Of a stretch of 64,000 nucleotides of DNA, positions 11,871 through 24,060 are shown piece after piece. Source of the DNA: Cymbidium sinense (lineage: Eukaryota > Streptophyta > Magnoliopsida > Asparagales > Orchidaceae). Where the stretch lies: NCBI GenBank assembly GCA_021442155.1, contig CM038221.1, forward strand, positions 28,177,906 through 28,241,905, in the 5' to 3' direction. The notes beneath the pieces were generated by a model. That model worked only from the letters and a program-made list of their open reading frames with translations. It was not told the DNA's origin and ran no database searches. Made by a program: the position numbers and the translations under genes. The first letter of the stretch is position 1. Every line of letters begins with the position of its first letter.

Positions 11871-14800
11871 TGAAATATTATTCCCGCCTTTAGTTGGGAC
11901 ACCACATAGATCCGTAGATGTTCATTTAGGGTGATTAGGTACGACATTGAGGAGAGGTGTACTATCTCGAAAGATAGAAGTCACCACCCTACAATGGACC
12001 TAATCACCTCAATAAGGACTCATAAGGAAAATGAGTCTGCATATGTACCAGAGATTCTTCCCCTACCTTACATGGAGATTTAAAGCAAGGTTTATTTTAA
12101 ATCGCGTTCATTAAATTCCCTATGGAGGCAAGCCCCCATAGTTAATTACACATTAAGGAATGAGATTCTTTAAGAATACTCTCAAGTAAGGTAAATGATC
12201 ATTGTCTCCAAGGATTTCAATAGGTAGGACTATCAATCGATTAGTTTATTTTTGGCAAATCAAGAGAAGGGAGTTCTTATAAGCCAAATGGAGGTGAGTA
12301 GGGATGTTTTAGGAAGCATCCCAAACTATCCCATGGTTGGGCTTTATATTTTTAAAATTGAATTAATTATTTGAAATTTTTATTAGAAGTTTATAATTCC
12401 ATAATACAAGGTTATGGGTAAGAGGTAAGGATGGCCCATGTAAGGGAGAAGCAACCTCTAAATTAGGGAGCTTTGGGCCAGGGCCAAAAAGCATGAACAA
12501 ATATGTGTGATTACCTCCACAAGAGAGGACAAACCACCCGATTGCTTGGACTTACAGCCGCCTAGGGGTGGTTGCTAATTAACTCCTTGTATGATTTTAA
12601 ATTCATGTATGCAAGTCATATTCTTTATGCAAGATAGTTAGGCTATTATTTATTTAGAAAGAGACTAAGTCCTAAAAGTCACTACCTAAAGAGATCATGT
12701 AAGGGGATGCTTCAAATGACCTAAATCTAATGCAAATCATATTACATGTTATTTTCATTTTTGGACAATCATTTGAGTTAGGCTTATATGATTCATATGT
12801 CTAATACATGAGAAATAAAATTATTGGCCAAAATCAGCAAGAAGGGAGGAGGAGGTGGTTTCTGAAAAGGTGAAAGCCCTCCAATTATGAGTGAAACAAG
12901 ATGCTTTTGTGCATGATGTTATAAAAGAAATACTCATCCAACTAAGGGGTTGCTAATTCTTTTATCTTGATTTATAGCCCAAACTTTAGTGAGAGGTTAT
13001 GAGTTATTTATTTTAAATTTTGAATTGATTAATTTGGTAGAAAATTAATTTTTTGCTAAGAGCCTAATCCTCATTCAGGCCATACATCAAAGCAAGGAAG
13101 AAACTAGAAAATATATCATCTAAATAAAACTCATTTTATAAAGCTAAAAGAATAAAGGCAATGGTGGGCACAACCACACAAACCGAAAAACAAATCGAAG
13201 CTCTACCCTTATCAGAATCCGATTGAATTAAGTACAATTAAGCAAGAATTCATTATGGGGTCGCTTCTTTCTTCATTATTCTTTTCTTATTTCTTCTTCT
13301 TTTCTTCTTTCTTATTTGGTTCCTTCTTTTGAATGGTTGGAAGGTGGATGCTCCAAAGACTTCACATGATACATAAGACATGCCCTTATAACCAACGCTC
13401 ATCCTAATCCTCATAACAATTATTCCAAAATCCTAATTATAAAAATACATGAAAAGAAAAAAAAGTAAATCTAACTAAAACATGCAAAATAAATATTAGC
13501 TAAATAAATCACACATTCCCAAGCATACATATAAATAAATTGGACTTAGCACCCCACACATGGATAACCAAGTCCACCTGACCTATTTTGGATTATGCTT
13601 AAGGGTATAAGCAACCTGCATGTCAAAAGCAATTATATTTTTCACAACACCCCTTAAGCACAATCTCCTACAGAAGATAATGATTAGACTAAATAGTCCT
13701 ACCATTCATTCTACGCACATACACCCTAACATCCAGTCTAAACCATTACATCACAAAATAAAGATCAAACCGCCCCAACATAAAGAAGTGATGACATAGC
13801 CTAATGTGTGTGTGTGTGGTATGCTTAGCTAGGCTTTTAAGGTTAGGATTTTTTAAGTGTGAAAAATTCAACTTAGAAGGGTGATCATTTAAGTTGTTTA
13901 ATTGATATGGGTTAATTTTATGATTTAATTTGGTTTGAATGAACTTACTTAATTACTAAAGGTTGTAAAGAGAGGAAAAGAGAAGAGAACTTCTCTTTTC
14001 CTTGCCTACCTTAAGTGATTTCTAAGGTAGATTCATTAATGATTTTATTTAATGAATATTTTATTATACATTTTAATTAATTCTAAGTTTAGATTTTGTC
14101 TAAAAAAAACTATTCAAAAAGAAAGATATTTTAAGATTAAGTAAAGTGAATTACTATCACAAAACACATTAACATTTTATTTCTTTCTCACATACATATA
14201 ATATGCATATGAATAGATCCTAAGCATATCTATACAGACAAAAGGGAATGTTTGGCATACTTTATGATGAATGCTAAGTGAGGTTACTTAAAAAAATTTG
14301 AAATGTTTCATGTCTGCATGATTTTGTTAAGTAGAAGAGAGTGATTCTTTTATCCATTTTTCATATGCACATTTACAAGTATAAAAGACATAAGTGAGTA
14401 TGACACCATTGTTAACCAGGGGTATAAGGTACAAGACCTACTTAGGGCTACTTAAAGCCTCGCAACCTCGGGGTTTTCCAGACTAATATATCACTTTTCT
14501 TAAATACATGTTCATGTACAAAAAGAAATGCATGGAATGAGAATGCTAAGTGAGTTACTTAAGAAAATTTGAATGCGTTATGATGCATGATTTTCATTAA
14601 GTAGACAAGAGATTTTCTTATCAACTTTTCATATGCACACATGTATGTATGAAAGGCATAAGTGAGTACATCGCCATTGTTAACCTGAGGTGTATAGTAC
14701 AAGACCTACTTAGGGCTACTTAAAGCCTCGCAACCCCGGGGTTGTCCAGACTAATATACCACTTTCCATAAATACAAGCATACGTACAAAAGAAATGAAT

Positions 14801-16247
14801 GGAAAAGAAAGATGCAAAAATTTGTACTTCTGTTTGGACTTGGTTATGTAATTTATATGTGTAAGTGTAAGTATCTTTCTTAAGTCATAACGTAGAAGAG
14901 GATAAGAATATATTTAAGAAAGTGTTATGTTCTTTTAAAAGAACTATACACTTTGCAAATCTTATTCAAATCCATATTAAGAGGGAAGAAAGGAAGCAAA
15001 CATAAGACACATTTTTATGTTCACATGCAAGCTTATAAATAAACTATAAGTAGCACACTTTCAATTTTAGGTATTTGATTTATAGATTTTGAAAATAGTT
15101 TTGAATTTAATAGTGATAATAACCACTCATATTTTCACTTTAGCCAAAACTAATAATTTGACATAAAAAAAGTATTTCATTTTGAATTTGATTTTAGAAA
15201 AGCATGAATGCATGATTTTCATATGACATACACATTTAGTATGGTAGAAAAGAAATAAAGTGATGTAAGCATATAATTTCATTCACTCTAATTAATTTTT
15301 CAAGACAATCTTATGAAGTAAGATCATTTAAAGAAAGAATCAAAAGTTGTTTAAAGAGACTTTCATTTTTCTTTGAGTTTGATTTGAATTAAGAAAGTGT
15401 GAGAAGGTTTACTGGTCCTAACCCATTCCCAAATGTGTGTATATTTTTAGTTTAATTTTTAGGTGATTAGATTAATTTTATGCTTTGGTTAGGTTAGGTG
15501 TAGATTAAGTTTATTAATTACCCCTTACTTATATCACTTTAACATATTTAATTAAATAATTATGAGCCAATGTTTGACATAAAATCACAAGAAATTTAAA
15601 TCAGCAATGCATCGTAGGAAAGAAAGGTACCTAATGCAATTGGCTCATAATTAATGATTAATTAAGCTAAAGGGTTTAATTTAAGTAATTTCATAACCTT
15701 TTCCCACACATGTGGATTAGGTATGATTTCCTTAAGTTTACTTAGGTTAAGGAACACCTAAGTATCTACCCAAGAAGGATTAGTTAAGTTTCTAGAATAT
15801 TTTGGTTTTGAGAATTTGATTTGATTAATTAAGTCGATCATTAGTGGATTAACCCTTAATTAGGTTTGGATTAAGGAAGAAAGGGGGTTTAGGGAATAGA
15901 TTAAGAAAAATATCCCAAAATCATTCCATAAACCTCCTAATCACTTAAATAAAGTTTAATCATCTTAATCAAGGAATTAAACCACTATTTATATGCTTAA
16001 TTAACCTTAATTATATTAAGAGAGTGATTAGGGGTTCATTAATTAAATTTTCTCATTAACTCATTAATAGATTCCAAGAAAATTAGGGGAGGCATAAGTC
16101 ATCCCACTAAACATGCATGAGAAGTTTGGAATTAATTAATAAAATCATTAGTAGTAATTTGGGTTATTAAGTTTTCAAATAAACCCTAATTAAGGAAAAT
16201 CTTCTACTCAAATTCAATTAGAAATAATTTTATTAGATTCTCCTCTT
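11871..16247 (-). repeat. Inverted partial LTR copy (U5 end to mid-LTR) inside element 1
   Basis: Read on the - strand this matches the 3' LTR from about 19,740 to 24,060, including the LTR end (CA at 11,871 on the - strand). The TATA site of the intact LTR is here GATAAGGG near 13,210, so probably inactive. Similarity stops at about 16,247, 22 bp before the 3' LTR starts. The first 2-3 kb of the LTR (the U3 start) are absent. Confidence 0.8.
14270..14810. repeat. 270-bp tandem duplication within the LTR sequence
   Basis: Two adjacent units at 14,270-14,540 and 14,541-14,810, each with ATGCTAAGTGAG..., a 'CACCATTGTTAACC' stretch and 'CTACTTAAAGCCTCGCAACC'. The second unit holds a perfect 14-bp palindrome CAACCCCGGGGTTG at 14,731-14,744. 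A shorter, decayed form is visible at 29,311-29,610. Confidence 0.75.
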
Positions 16248-16269
16248 AATTTTATTGGGTGCCCTTTGT
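16248..16269 (+). other. Conserved internal sequence just before the 3' LTR
   Basis: ATTGGGTGCCCTTTGT precedes the LTR start TGACCTCA. Element 2 has ATTGGGCGCCCTTTAT at the same place (- strand, about 57,956-57,971). This marks the internal/LTR border in two elements. It is not the usual purine-rich tract, so its role in plus-strand priming is uncertain. Confidence 0.55.
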
Positions 16270-18889
16270 TGACCTCATTTTTAGGATGAGCTCTCAACCC
16301 CTCCATCTTAGACATATGACTCCTCTTAGACTGTAAGAGATCCTTAGTCTTAAGACACATCTAGTGATTAGGTGGACACTCAACCTAGCCCTAGAAACTT
16401 AGAAGAGTTAGCCATAGGAATAGGTCATGCCTTAGGGGTGTTAGGAAAATTTGCCTACCCTATAGCTTAAACCAACTCCTCACTTTCTTCCTTCAAGTCA
16501 AATTGAATTCAAACTCCAAACTCATATCAACTTCAACTCCAAATCAAACCTTGAATCAATTTCAATGAATTTTCTCAAATCATGAATTAATTCCAAATAA
16601 TCAAAACACATGATTGAAATCCAAATTTGAATTGCAAAAAATCTTTCCTAAGCCCTTTGAATCTATCTTATGAACTTAGCTCAAATCAAATCCAAATTAA
16701 TTCAAATTCAAGAAATTTTCTCATAACCCATTTATATTCTCATTTATATTCACATATATAAATGAAATATAAATTCAAATCAATTAAACTAAATCCAAAT
16801 TCAAATAAAAAATCTTTCCTAAGCCATTTGATTCAATCTTATGGACTTAGCTCAAATCAAATCCAAATCAATTCAAATTCAAGAAATTTTCTCATAACCC
16901 ATTTATATTCTCATTTATATTCACAAATATGAATGAATTATAAATTCAAATATCCAAAACCAAATTCAAAACTCAAACTTAAATCCAACCAAAATCCAAC
17001 CTAAGCCTTTCAAGTCAAATTCTTGAACTTATCCAAATCAAACTCGAATCAAGCCAAATCCTTGATTTTTCTTGATTTTTTTTTGAATCAAATATCATAA
17101 ATTCATCCTTTGAACTTGAAATTGATAAATGAATCAAAACCCACTTGACTTCAAATCTCTTGAAAATGGCTTTATATTTCAATCATAAATCCATCTGTGA
17201 GTTCAACCAATCTTGAATCATGCCTTGATCAAGCCAACTAAACCCAATTCACTCACTTGACCCAAAGTGGCCAATTTGACCTACATAAATCAAAATCTAA
17301 TCCAATTCAAATCAAAGTGAATTAAGCTAATCCAAACTTCATGTCATGTTTGTTGATCATCATAGGTTAATCAATTATCATGAATTGGGTCTAACCAAGT
17401 CAACCTAGCCTGTTGACCGAGTCAACCCTCTAACTCATATGAACCCAAACTAGTCAAATTGTAACCTAAACTAAATTGATTGCAACCAATGGCTCAAGTT
17501 CACTCCAAATTGATTATTGAACTTGAAAAAAGCCTAAATTAAACCCAATTTGACCAATTGGCCAACTAGACCCAACCTAGCCCAATTGACCATGAACCCA
17601 ATTTGACTTAAAAGGTCAAATCAAGCCAATATCAAATCAAACCAAAATTGATGGAAACCAAAGCTTGGAACATATTCCAAATGATCAACCAAACCCAAAC
17701 CAAGTCATGATTCAAGCTAATTTGATCAATTGGGTCAAATTAGTCAACTTAGCCCAAATTGACCTAAAAATAAAAAATCAAATTAGAAAAATCCAAATTA
17801 AATCTAAATTAAATCAAATTAATTGAAACCAATAGAATCAATATACTCCAAATAGTCATTTGAACTTGTCTCAACTCTTGGTTTGATCCAATTTGATTGG
17901 TCAACCTAACTCATTTTGACTAGATTTGACCCAAATGGGTCAAATCAACCCAAATTAAATCAAATGAACTTCAAATGACATGAAATTTGATCTAACTTAC
18001 TTTTGACTCATTTTAAATCTGCCCAAATCAAATTCAATGCCAAATGACAACTTTGCCCTTGGGTCAAGTGCATCCCATGAGAAAAGACACTTTCCCAAGT
18101 GGTCATTTCTCTTCCTTGGCCACTTAACATTCATCCATTGATAGACATTGGCACCAAGGATACTGATTTTTTGACCCAAGGAGTGGTTGGGGCAGCCATG
18201 ACTCATGGGGAGGTGAAATCACCTCACCTCTCCCATTGGAATACTTAGCATGAAGGACTCTCACCTCCCTTGGCTGGGGCATTTGTCCTTCATGGTGACC
18301 ACTTTCCATGCCTTAGCAACCATAGGGAGCCACCTAGGATGATTCTCTTCCATTCCCAACCACCCCAAGTCAAATGACATGAGTTTGGAGCCAAAAATTT
18401 AATTCATTCCAAGGCATTAGTGGCTGATGTAAACCCTCATTCCTCTCATTCTCTTTCTCCTAGAGCTCCCAAAGCCATTGGAAAGCACCCCCACTTCATT
18501 TCGGAGAGAAATACTTCAAAACTAAGTGGATTTCGGCAAGGAAATGATGATCACTGGAGGAAACTTTATTGACATGAAGGAGAAGATCCAAGCTCATTCC
18601 AAGGCCTCTTCCCTTACTCAACAGTGTGCTCGAGTCATCATTGTCACCGAAAATCATCCTCGGTGAGGTAACTTTCAAAAAAATCATAGTCAGCCTTAGG
18701 ATCCTTCATTTGTGATTTTTTAGCATATTTTTTAAGAAATTTATCATAGATAATCCCATTTTACTTTAAATCATCCCAATTAGAAAATATAATTTCTTCG
18801 GTGCAAATCGACGCAAAATCGAGCCCATTTGGACAAGTTTTCACTTATAGAATCCCTCATTTTTCCAAAAATAGCTCTATTTTTTCTAT

Positions 18890-19270
18890 TCACTATCAGC
18901 GAGTAGCAGCCACAGTCTGATCCAACAGTTCAGGACCGGACGGCTCGGATCGAGCGTGGATCGCGTGATCCGGTTCCTTGGATCATTTGATGCCATCTAG
19001 ACCATTCGATCATGCAATCGGACTGCTCAAATCATGTGTCGGTCGTGTGATCCTGGCCTCTGGATTGTACAATCTGATCTGGACCGTTCGATCATAGATC
19101 AGACAGTCCAGAGAGAACTGCAGGTCACTCTTAATGCATTAACTGATCTTTCTCACTCATCTGGCAAATGTGTCACTGCGTGGCACACACGTGCCATGCT
19201 GCACCACATGCCCAATCGTGCAGCACCATGTGGCGCCATATTGCCACGTCAGTGGCGCACGACACGCTGA
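18890..19270 (+). other. GC-richer U3 block with repeated GGACCGTTCGATC-like motifs and a G-box
   Basis: Motifs such as CTAGACCATTCGATCATG and CTGGACCGTTCGATCATA recur about every 80-110 bp. A G-box-like core sits in the inverted repeat TGGCACACACGTGCCA near 19,180. Corresponding blocks occur at 25,470-25,800, 31,340-31,700 and 54,680-54,990. Possible enhancer region of the LTR promoter (inference). Confidence 0.4.
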
Positions 19271-22200
19271 CTATGCTAAATACAAAAATCTGATTTTCTG
19301 ATTAAAAAATACTTTAAATCACGTGAAACTTTAAAAATGCATAAAATAAAATACTTAATGAAAAATTATAAACAATAACTCGTTGGATTCCTCTTTCTAA
19401 GAGGAATCTAACAAACCCAAAATTCCTAAATTTTATTAAATATTTTGAGCTTAATTTGAGTTTTAGTAAAAATCTAATTTCATTAATTAAATCAAAAATA
19501 CATGTCAGATTAAGTTGAAATTTTCAGAGATTAAAATTGATATTAAAATGCACCAACCATAAAATTTTTAAGTCAAAATGATCTTTATATTAAAAGATAT
19601 TGAACTTTTAGTATCAAATGATTTATTTTAGTAAAATAAATTAGGATAACTTCATAAAAATCACTTAAAATCAATTGAAAATTCCTAAATTTATAACTAA
19701 TTATAGAAAAATATCTAAAAAAAAAAATACAAACTCAAGTTTACTTTAAATATAATTCAGAGGAGAATCCAATAAAATTATTTCTAATTGAATTTGAACA
19801 ATAGATTTTTCTTAATTGGGGTTTATTTGAAAACTTAATAATCCTAATTACTCCTTAATGACTTCATTAATTAATTCCAAACTGCTTAGGCATGTTTAGT
19901 GGGATGACTTCTGACTCCCCTACATTTTTTTAAATTTATTAATGAGTTAATCAATGAAATTGATTAATGAACCCCTGATCACTCTCTTAAAGTTATTAAG
20001 ATTAATTAAGCATATGAATAGTATTTTAAATCCTTAATTAAATTAATTAAACTTTGTTTAAGTGATTAGGAGGTTTATAGAATGATTTTGGAATATTTTC
20101 CTTAAGCTATTCCTTAATCCCCCTTTCTTCCTTAAATCCAAATCTAATTATGGGTTAATATACTAATGATCTACTTAATTAATCAAATCAAATTCTCAAA
20201 ACCAAAATTAATCCAGTAACTTAATCAATCATTCTTGGGTAGATGTTTAGTTGTTCAATAACCTAAGTAAACATAAGGAAATCATACCTAACCCATATGT
20301 GTGAGAAAGGTTATGAGAGTACTTAAAATTAAACCCTTTTGCTTAATTAATAATTAATTATGAGCCAATTGCATTAGGTACCTTTATTTCGTAGGATGAA
20401 TTGCTGATTTAAATTCCTTGTGATTTTATGTCATCCATTGGCTCATAATTTCTTGATTAAATATATTAAAGTGGTATAGGTAAGGGGTAATTAATGAACT
20501 TAATCTACACCTTAACCTAGCCAAAGCATAAAATTGATCTAATTAGCTAAAAATTAAACTAAAATAATACACACATGTGGGAATGGGTTAAGACCAGCAA
20601 ACCATTTCACACTTTCCTAATTCAAATCAAGATCAAAAATAAAATGAAAGTCTCTTTAAACAACTTATGATTCTCTTTAAATCATCTTGCTTCATAAGAT
20701 TATCTTTAGGAATTAATTAGGGTGAGTGAAGTTACATGTTTACATCACTTTATTTCTTTCCTAGCATGCTAAATGTGTATGTCATATGAAAATCATGCAT
20801 TCATGTCTTTTGAAAAATAAAATTAAAATGAAAATTTTCCTTTGTGTCAAATTACATATTTTGGCTAAAATGAGATCTGAATTAATTATCACTACTAAAT
20901 CAAAAATATTTTCAAAACTTATAAACCAAACATTACAAATGAAAAGTATGCTATCTATAAGTACTTATGAGCTTGCATGTGAATAGTATAAAATTTGTTA
21001 TGTGACTTTTTCTTCTCTTTGTTAACATAGGTTTGTGTAGGATTTACAAAGTGTATAGTCCATTTGAAAAGGACATGACATTTTTTTGAAATCTATTCAT
21101 ATACACTCCTATGTCATGACTCAAGAAGGAATTCCACATCACACATATAAATTAAACAACCAAAATCAAACAAACAAACATAAACCTTTTGCATGATTCT
21201 CTTTCCATGCATTTTTTTGTACATGCACATGTATTTAAGAAAAGTGGTATGTTAGTCTGGACATCCCTGAAGTTTTGAGGCTTTAGGTAGCCCTAAGTAG
21301 GTCTTGTACCTTACATCCTTGGTGCTAACAATGATGTTGTACTCACTTATGTCTTCTATACTTGTAAATGTACACTTGAAAAATGGATAAAAGAATCACT
21401 CTCTTCTACTTACAAAATCATGCACACAAGAAACATTATAAATTTTCTTAAGCTACCTCTCTTAGAATTCATTATTAAGGTGTGCTAAATACTTGCATCA
21501 CATGTATAGATATTCTTAGGATTCATTCATATGCATGATACATATTTGGGAAAGAAATAAAATATTATGTGTTTTGTGATAGTAATTCACTTTACTTAAT
21601 CTTAAAATGTCTTTCTTTTTAAATAGGTTATTTAGAGAAAAATCTAAACTTAGGATTAATTAAAATACATAATAAAATATTCACTAAACAAAAATTCATT
21701 AATGAATCTACTTTAGAAATCACTTAAGGTAGGGAGGAAAGAGAAGTTATCTTCTCTTTTCCTCTCTTTACAACCTTTAGTAAATAAGTAGGTTCATTCT
21801 AACCAAATAAAATCATCAAATAAAATTAACCCATATCAACTAAACAACTCATATGAGACCACTCTTTTAAGTTGAACCTTTTCACACTTAGAAAATTCTA
21901 ACTTTAAAGCCTAGCTAAGCATATCACATGAACCTTACATGGCACACACATTAGGCTAAGTCACCACTTCTAGTCTTATGCTAGGACGATACATGGTTTG
22001 ATGTTTGCTTTTGTTTTATGATATGGTGTTTTAGTCTGGATATTATAGTGTATGTGCGTAGAATGAATGGTATGTCAATTTAGTCTAATCATTGTCTTGA
22101 GGGATTGTGCTTAAGCTTTAAAAAATAACTTCTTTTGCTATGTTCATACCCATAAGCATAATCCAAAATAGGCCATGTGGACTTGGTTACCCATGTGTGG

Positions 22201-22529
22201 GGTGCTAAGTCCAGTTTGTTTATATACATGCTTGAGAATGTGTGATTTGTTTAGCTAATCTCTATTTTATAGGTTTAGTTAGATTAACTTTCTCCCTTTT
22301 CATGTACTATTATAATTAGGATTTTAGAATGATTATTATGGGGGGATTAGGATGAGCATTGCTTATAAGATCACATCTTATGTACCATGTGAAGCCTTTG
22401 GAGTATCCACATTCCAACCATCCAAAAAAAGGAACCAAAAGAAGAAAGAAGATAGAAGAAAAGAAGAATGAAGACCCCCATAACATGAATTTCTTTCTTA
22501 ATTGTAATTAATTCATTTGTAATCCAGGT

Positions 22530-22565
22530 TATATAAGGGGAGAGTTTGGCTACCCAATTTATTTT
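22530..22565 (+). promoter_or_regulatory. TATA box of the 3' LTR
   Basis: TATATAAGGGGAGAG at 22,530-22,544, with the expected start about 30 bp downstream. The aligned sites in the - strand copies read GTATAAGAG (about 28,090) and GATAAGGG (about 13,210), so only this copy keeps a consensus TATA. It fixes the LTR direction as + and puts U3 at about 6.3 kb. Confidence 0.6.
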
Positions 22566-24060
22566 TGGGTTTGTGCGGTGGTGCAAGACCATACTTGGCC
22601 TTTTATTCTTTTGTGTTAGCTTTATAAAATATTTGATATTTTATTTAGCTTGTGCATTAGAAATGGCATATTTTCCTAATTTTTCCTTGCATTGATGTAT
22701 GGCTTAGATGACGATTAGGCTCTTAGGGAAAGATAAATCTTCTACCAAATTAATCAACTCAAAATTAAAAATAAATAACTCATAACCTCATTTAAAGACT
22801 AAGTTAAAATCAAGATAAAAGAATTAGCAACCTCTTAGTTGGATGAGCATTTCTTTTCTAATATCATGCATACAAATATATTATTTCACTCTTGGTTGGA
22901 GGGCTTCCATCTTTTCCAGAGAACTTGCCTTGACCTTTGAGAGCCATGGTGGAAACACATCTCTCCATTATCATTGATTTTGGCCCATAATCATATTTCT
23001 CATGCATTATGCATATGAATCCTATAAGCCCTTGTCAAATGAATGTCCAAAAAAGAAAGTAAAATGTAATATGTTTTGCATTAGATTTAGGTCATTTTTT
23101 ATGTCCTTACATGATCTAGTCTCTTAGAGAGTGAGTTTAAGGACTTAATCTCTTTCTAAAAAAAATAATAGCTAAGCTATCTTGCATAAACATATGACTT
23201 GCTACATGAATTTAAAATCATAGGAGGAGTTAATTGGTGGCCACCCCGAGGCAGTTGTAAGTCCAAGCAGTCGGGTGGTTTGTCCTCTCTTGTGAATACC
23301 CATTTTTTGCCTTAAATTTAGGTCATATTTTTGGCCCTCACCAAAGCTCCATAGATTTAGGTTCTGAGGTTGCTTCTCCCTTCTATGAGCCATAAGCATA
23401 AATCCTCACCTCTTGGGCATTTCTATAACCTTGTATTGTGGAATTATAAGCCCTAAACTTCTAATAAAAATTCAACTCAAATAAGTAATTCCATTTCAAA
23501 AATATAAAGCCCAACCATAGGATAGTTTGGGATGTTTACTAAGCTTCCTAGTATCCTAAACATCCCCTACTCACCTCCATTTGGCTTCGATAAGAACTCC
23601 CTTCTCTTGATCGATCTCACTTGATTTACCAAAAATAAACTAATCGATTGATAGTCCCACCTATTAAAATCTTTGGAGACAACGTTCATTTACCTTAATC
23701 GAGAGTATTCCTAAAGAATCCCCTTCTTTAGGATGTAATTAACTATGGGGGCTTGCCCCTGTAGGGAACTTAATGAACCCGATTTAAAATAAATCATACT
23801 TTACTTTTCCAAGTAAAGTAGGGGAAGAATCTCTTATACATATGTAGACCCATTGTCCTTTGGAGTCATTATTGAGGTGATTAGGTTCATTGTAGGGTGA
23901 TGACTTCTATCTTTTGAGATAGTACACCTCTCCTCAATGTCATACCCGATCACCCTAATAAGAATATCTGCAGATCTATGTGACGTTCCAACTAAAAGGC
24001 ATATATTTCTATTTTCATTTATCCTCTTCAAAAGGATAGATGAAGGAGAAAATATTTTCA

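Larger units (their letters stand above)
1..24060 (+). mobile_element. Large Tat/Ogre-type Ty3/gypsy LTR retrotransposon (element 1), decayed, 5' LTR cut by window edge
   Basis: Positions 1-1,310 and 22,691-24,060 are direct repeats. Both end in AATATTTTCA, and similarity stops abruptly at 1,311 and 24,061, as expected for the 3' ends of two LTRs. Between them, gag, protease, RT, two RNase H domains and integrase follow in Ty3/gypsy order on the + strand. Two RNase H domains and a long untranslated leader are typical of the Tat lineage. Every coding domain is broken by stops and frameshifts, so the element is dead. An inverted LTR piece (11,871-16,247) sits between pol and the 3' LTR. The 5' LTR should extend about 6.4 kb left of the window. 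No primer-binding site beginning TGG was recognised after 1,310. Confidence 0.8.
16270..24060 (+). repeat. 3' LTR of element 1, about 7.8 kb, TG...CA
   Basis: Starts TGACCTCATTTTTAGG and ends AATATTTTCA. The start is supported by other copies at 51,622 (+) and 57,955 and 34,504 (-); the end by the 5' LTR at 1,310. Internal order: Asn/Gln-codon-like AAATCAAATT-rich U3 (16,270-18,700) with recurring palindromes, a GC-richer block (18,890-19,270), a long AT-rich U3 (19,270-22,530), TATA box, then R-U5 (22,560-24,060). The stretch from about 16,690 to 16,935 holds about 171-bp tandem units. No host gene inside. Confidence 0.85.
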
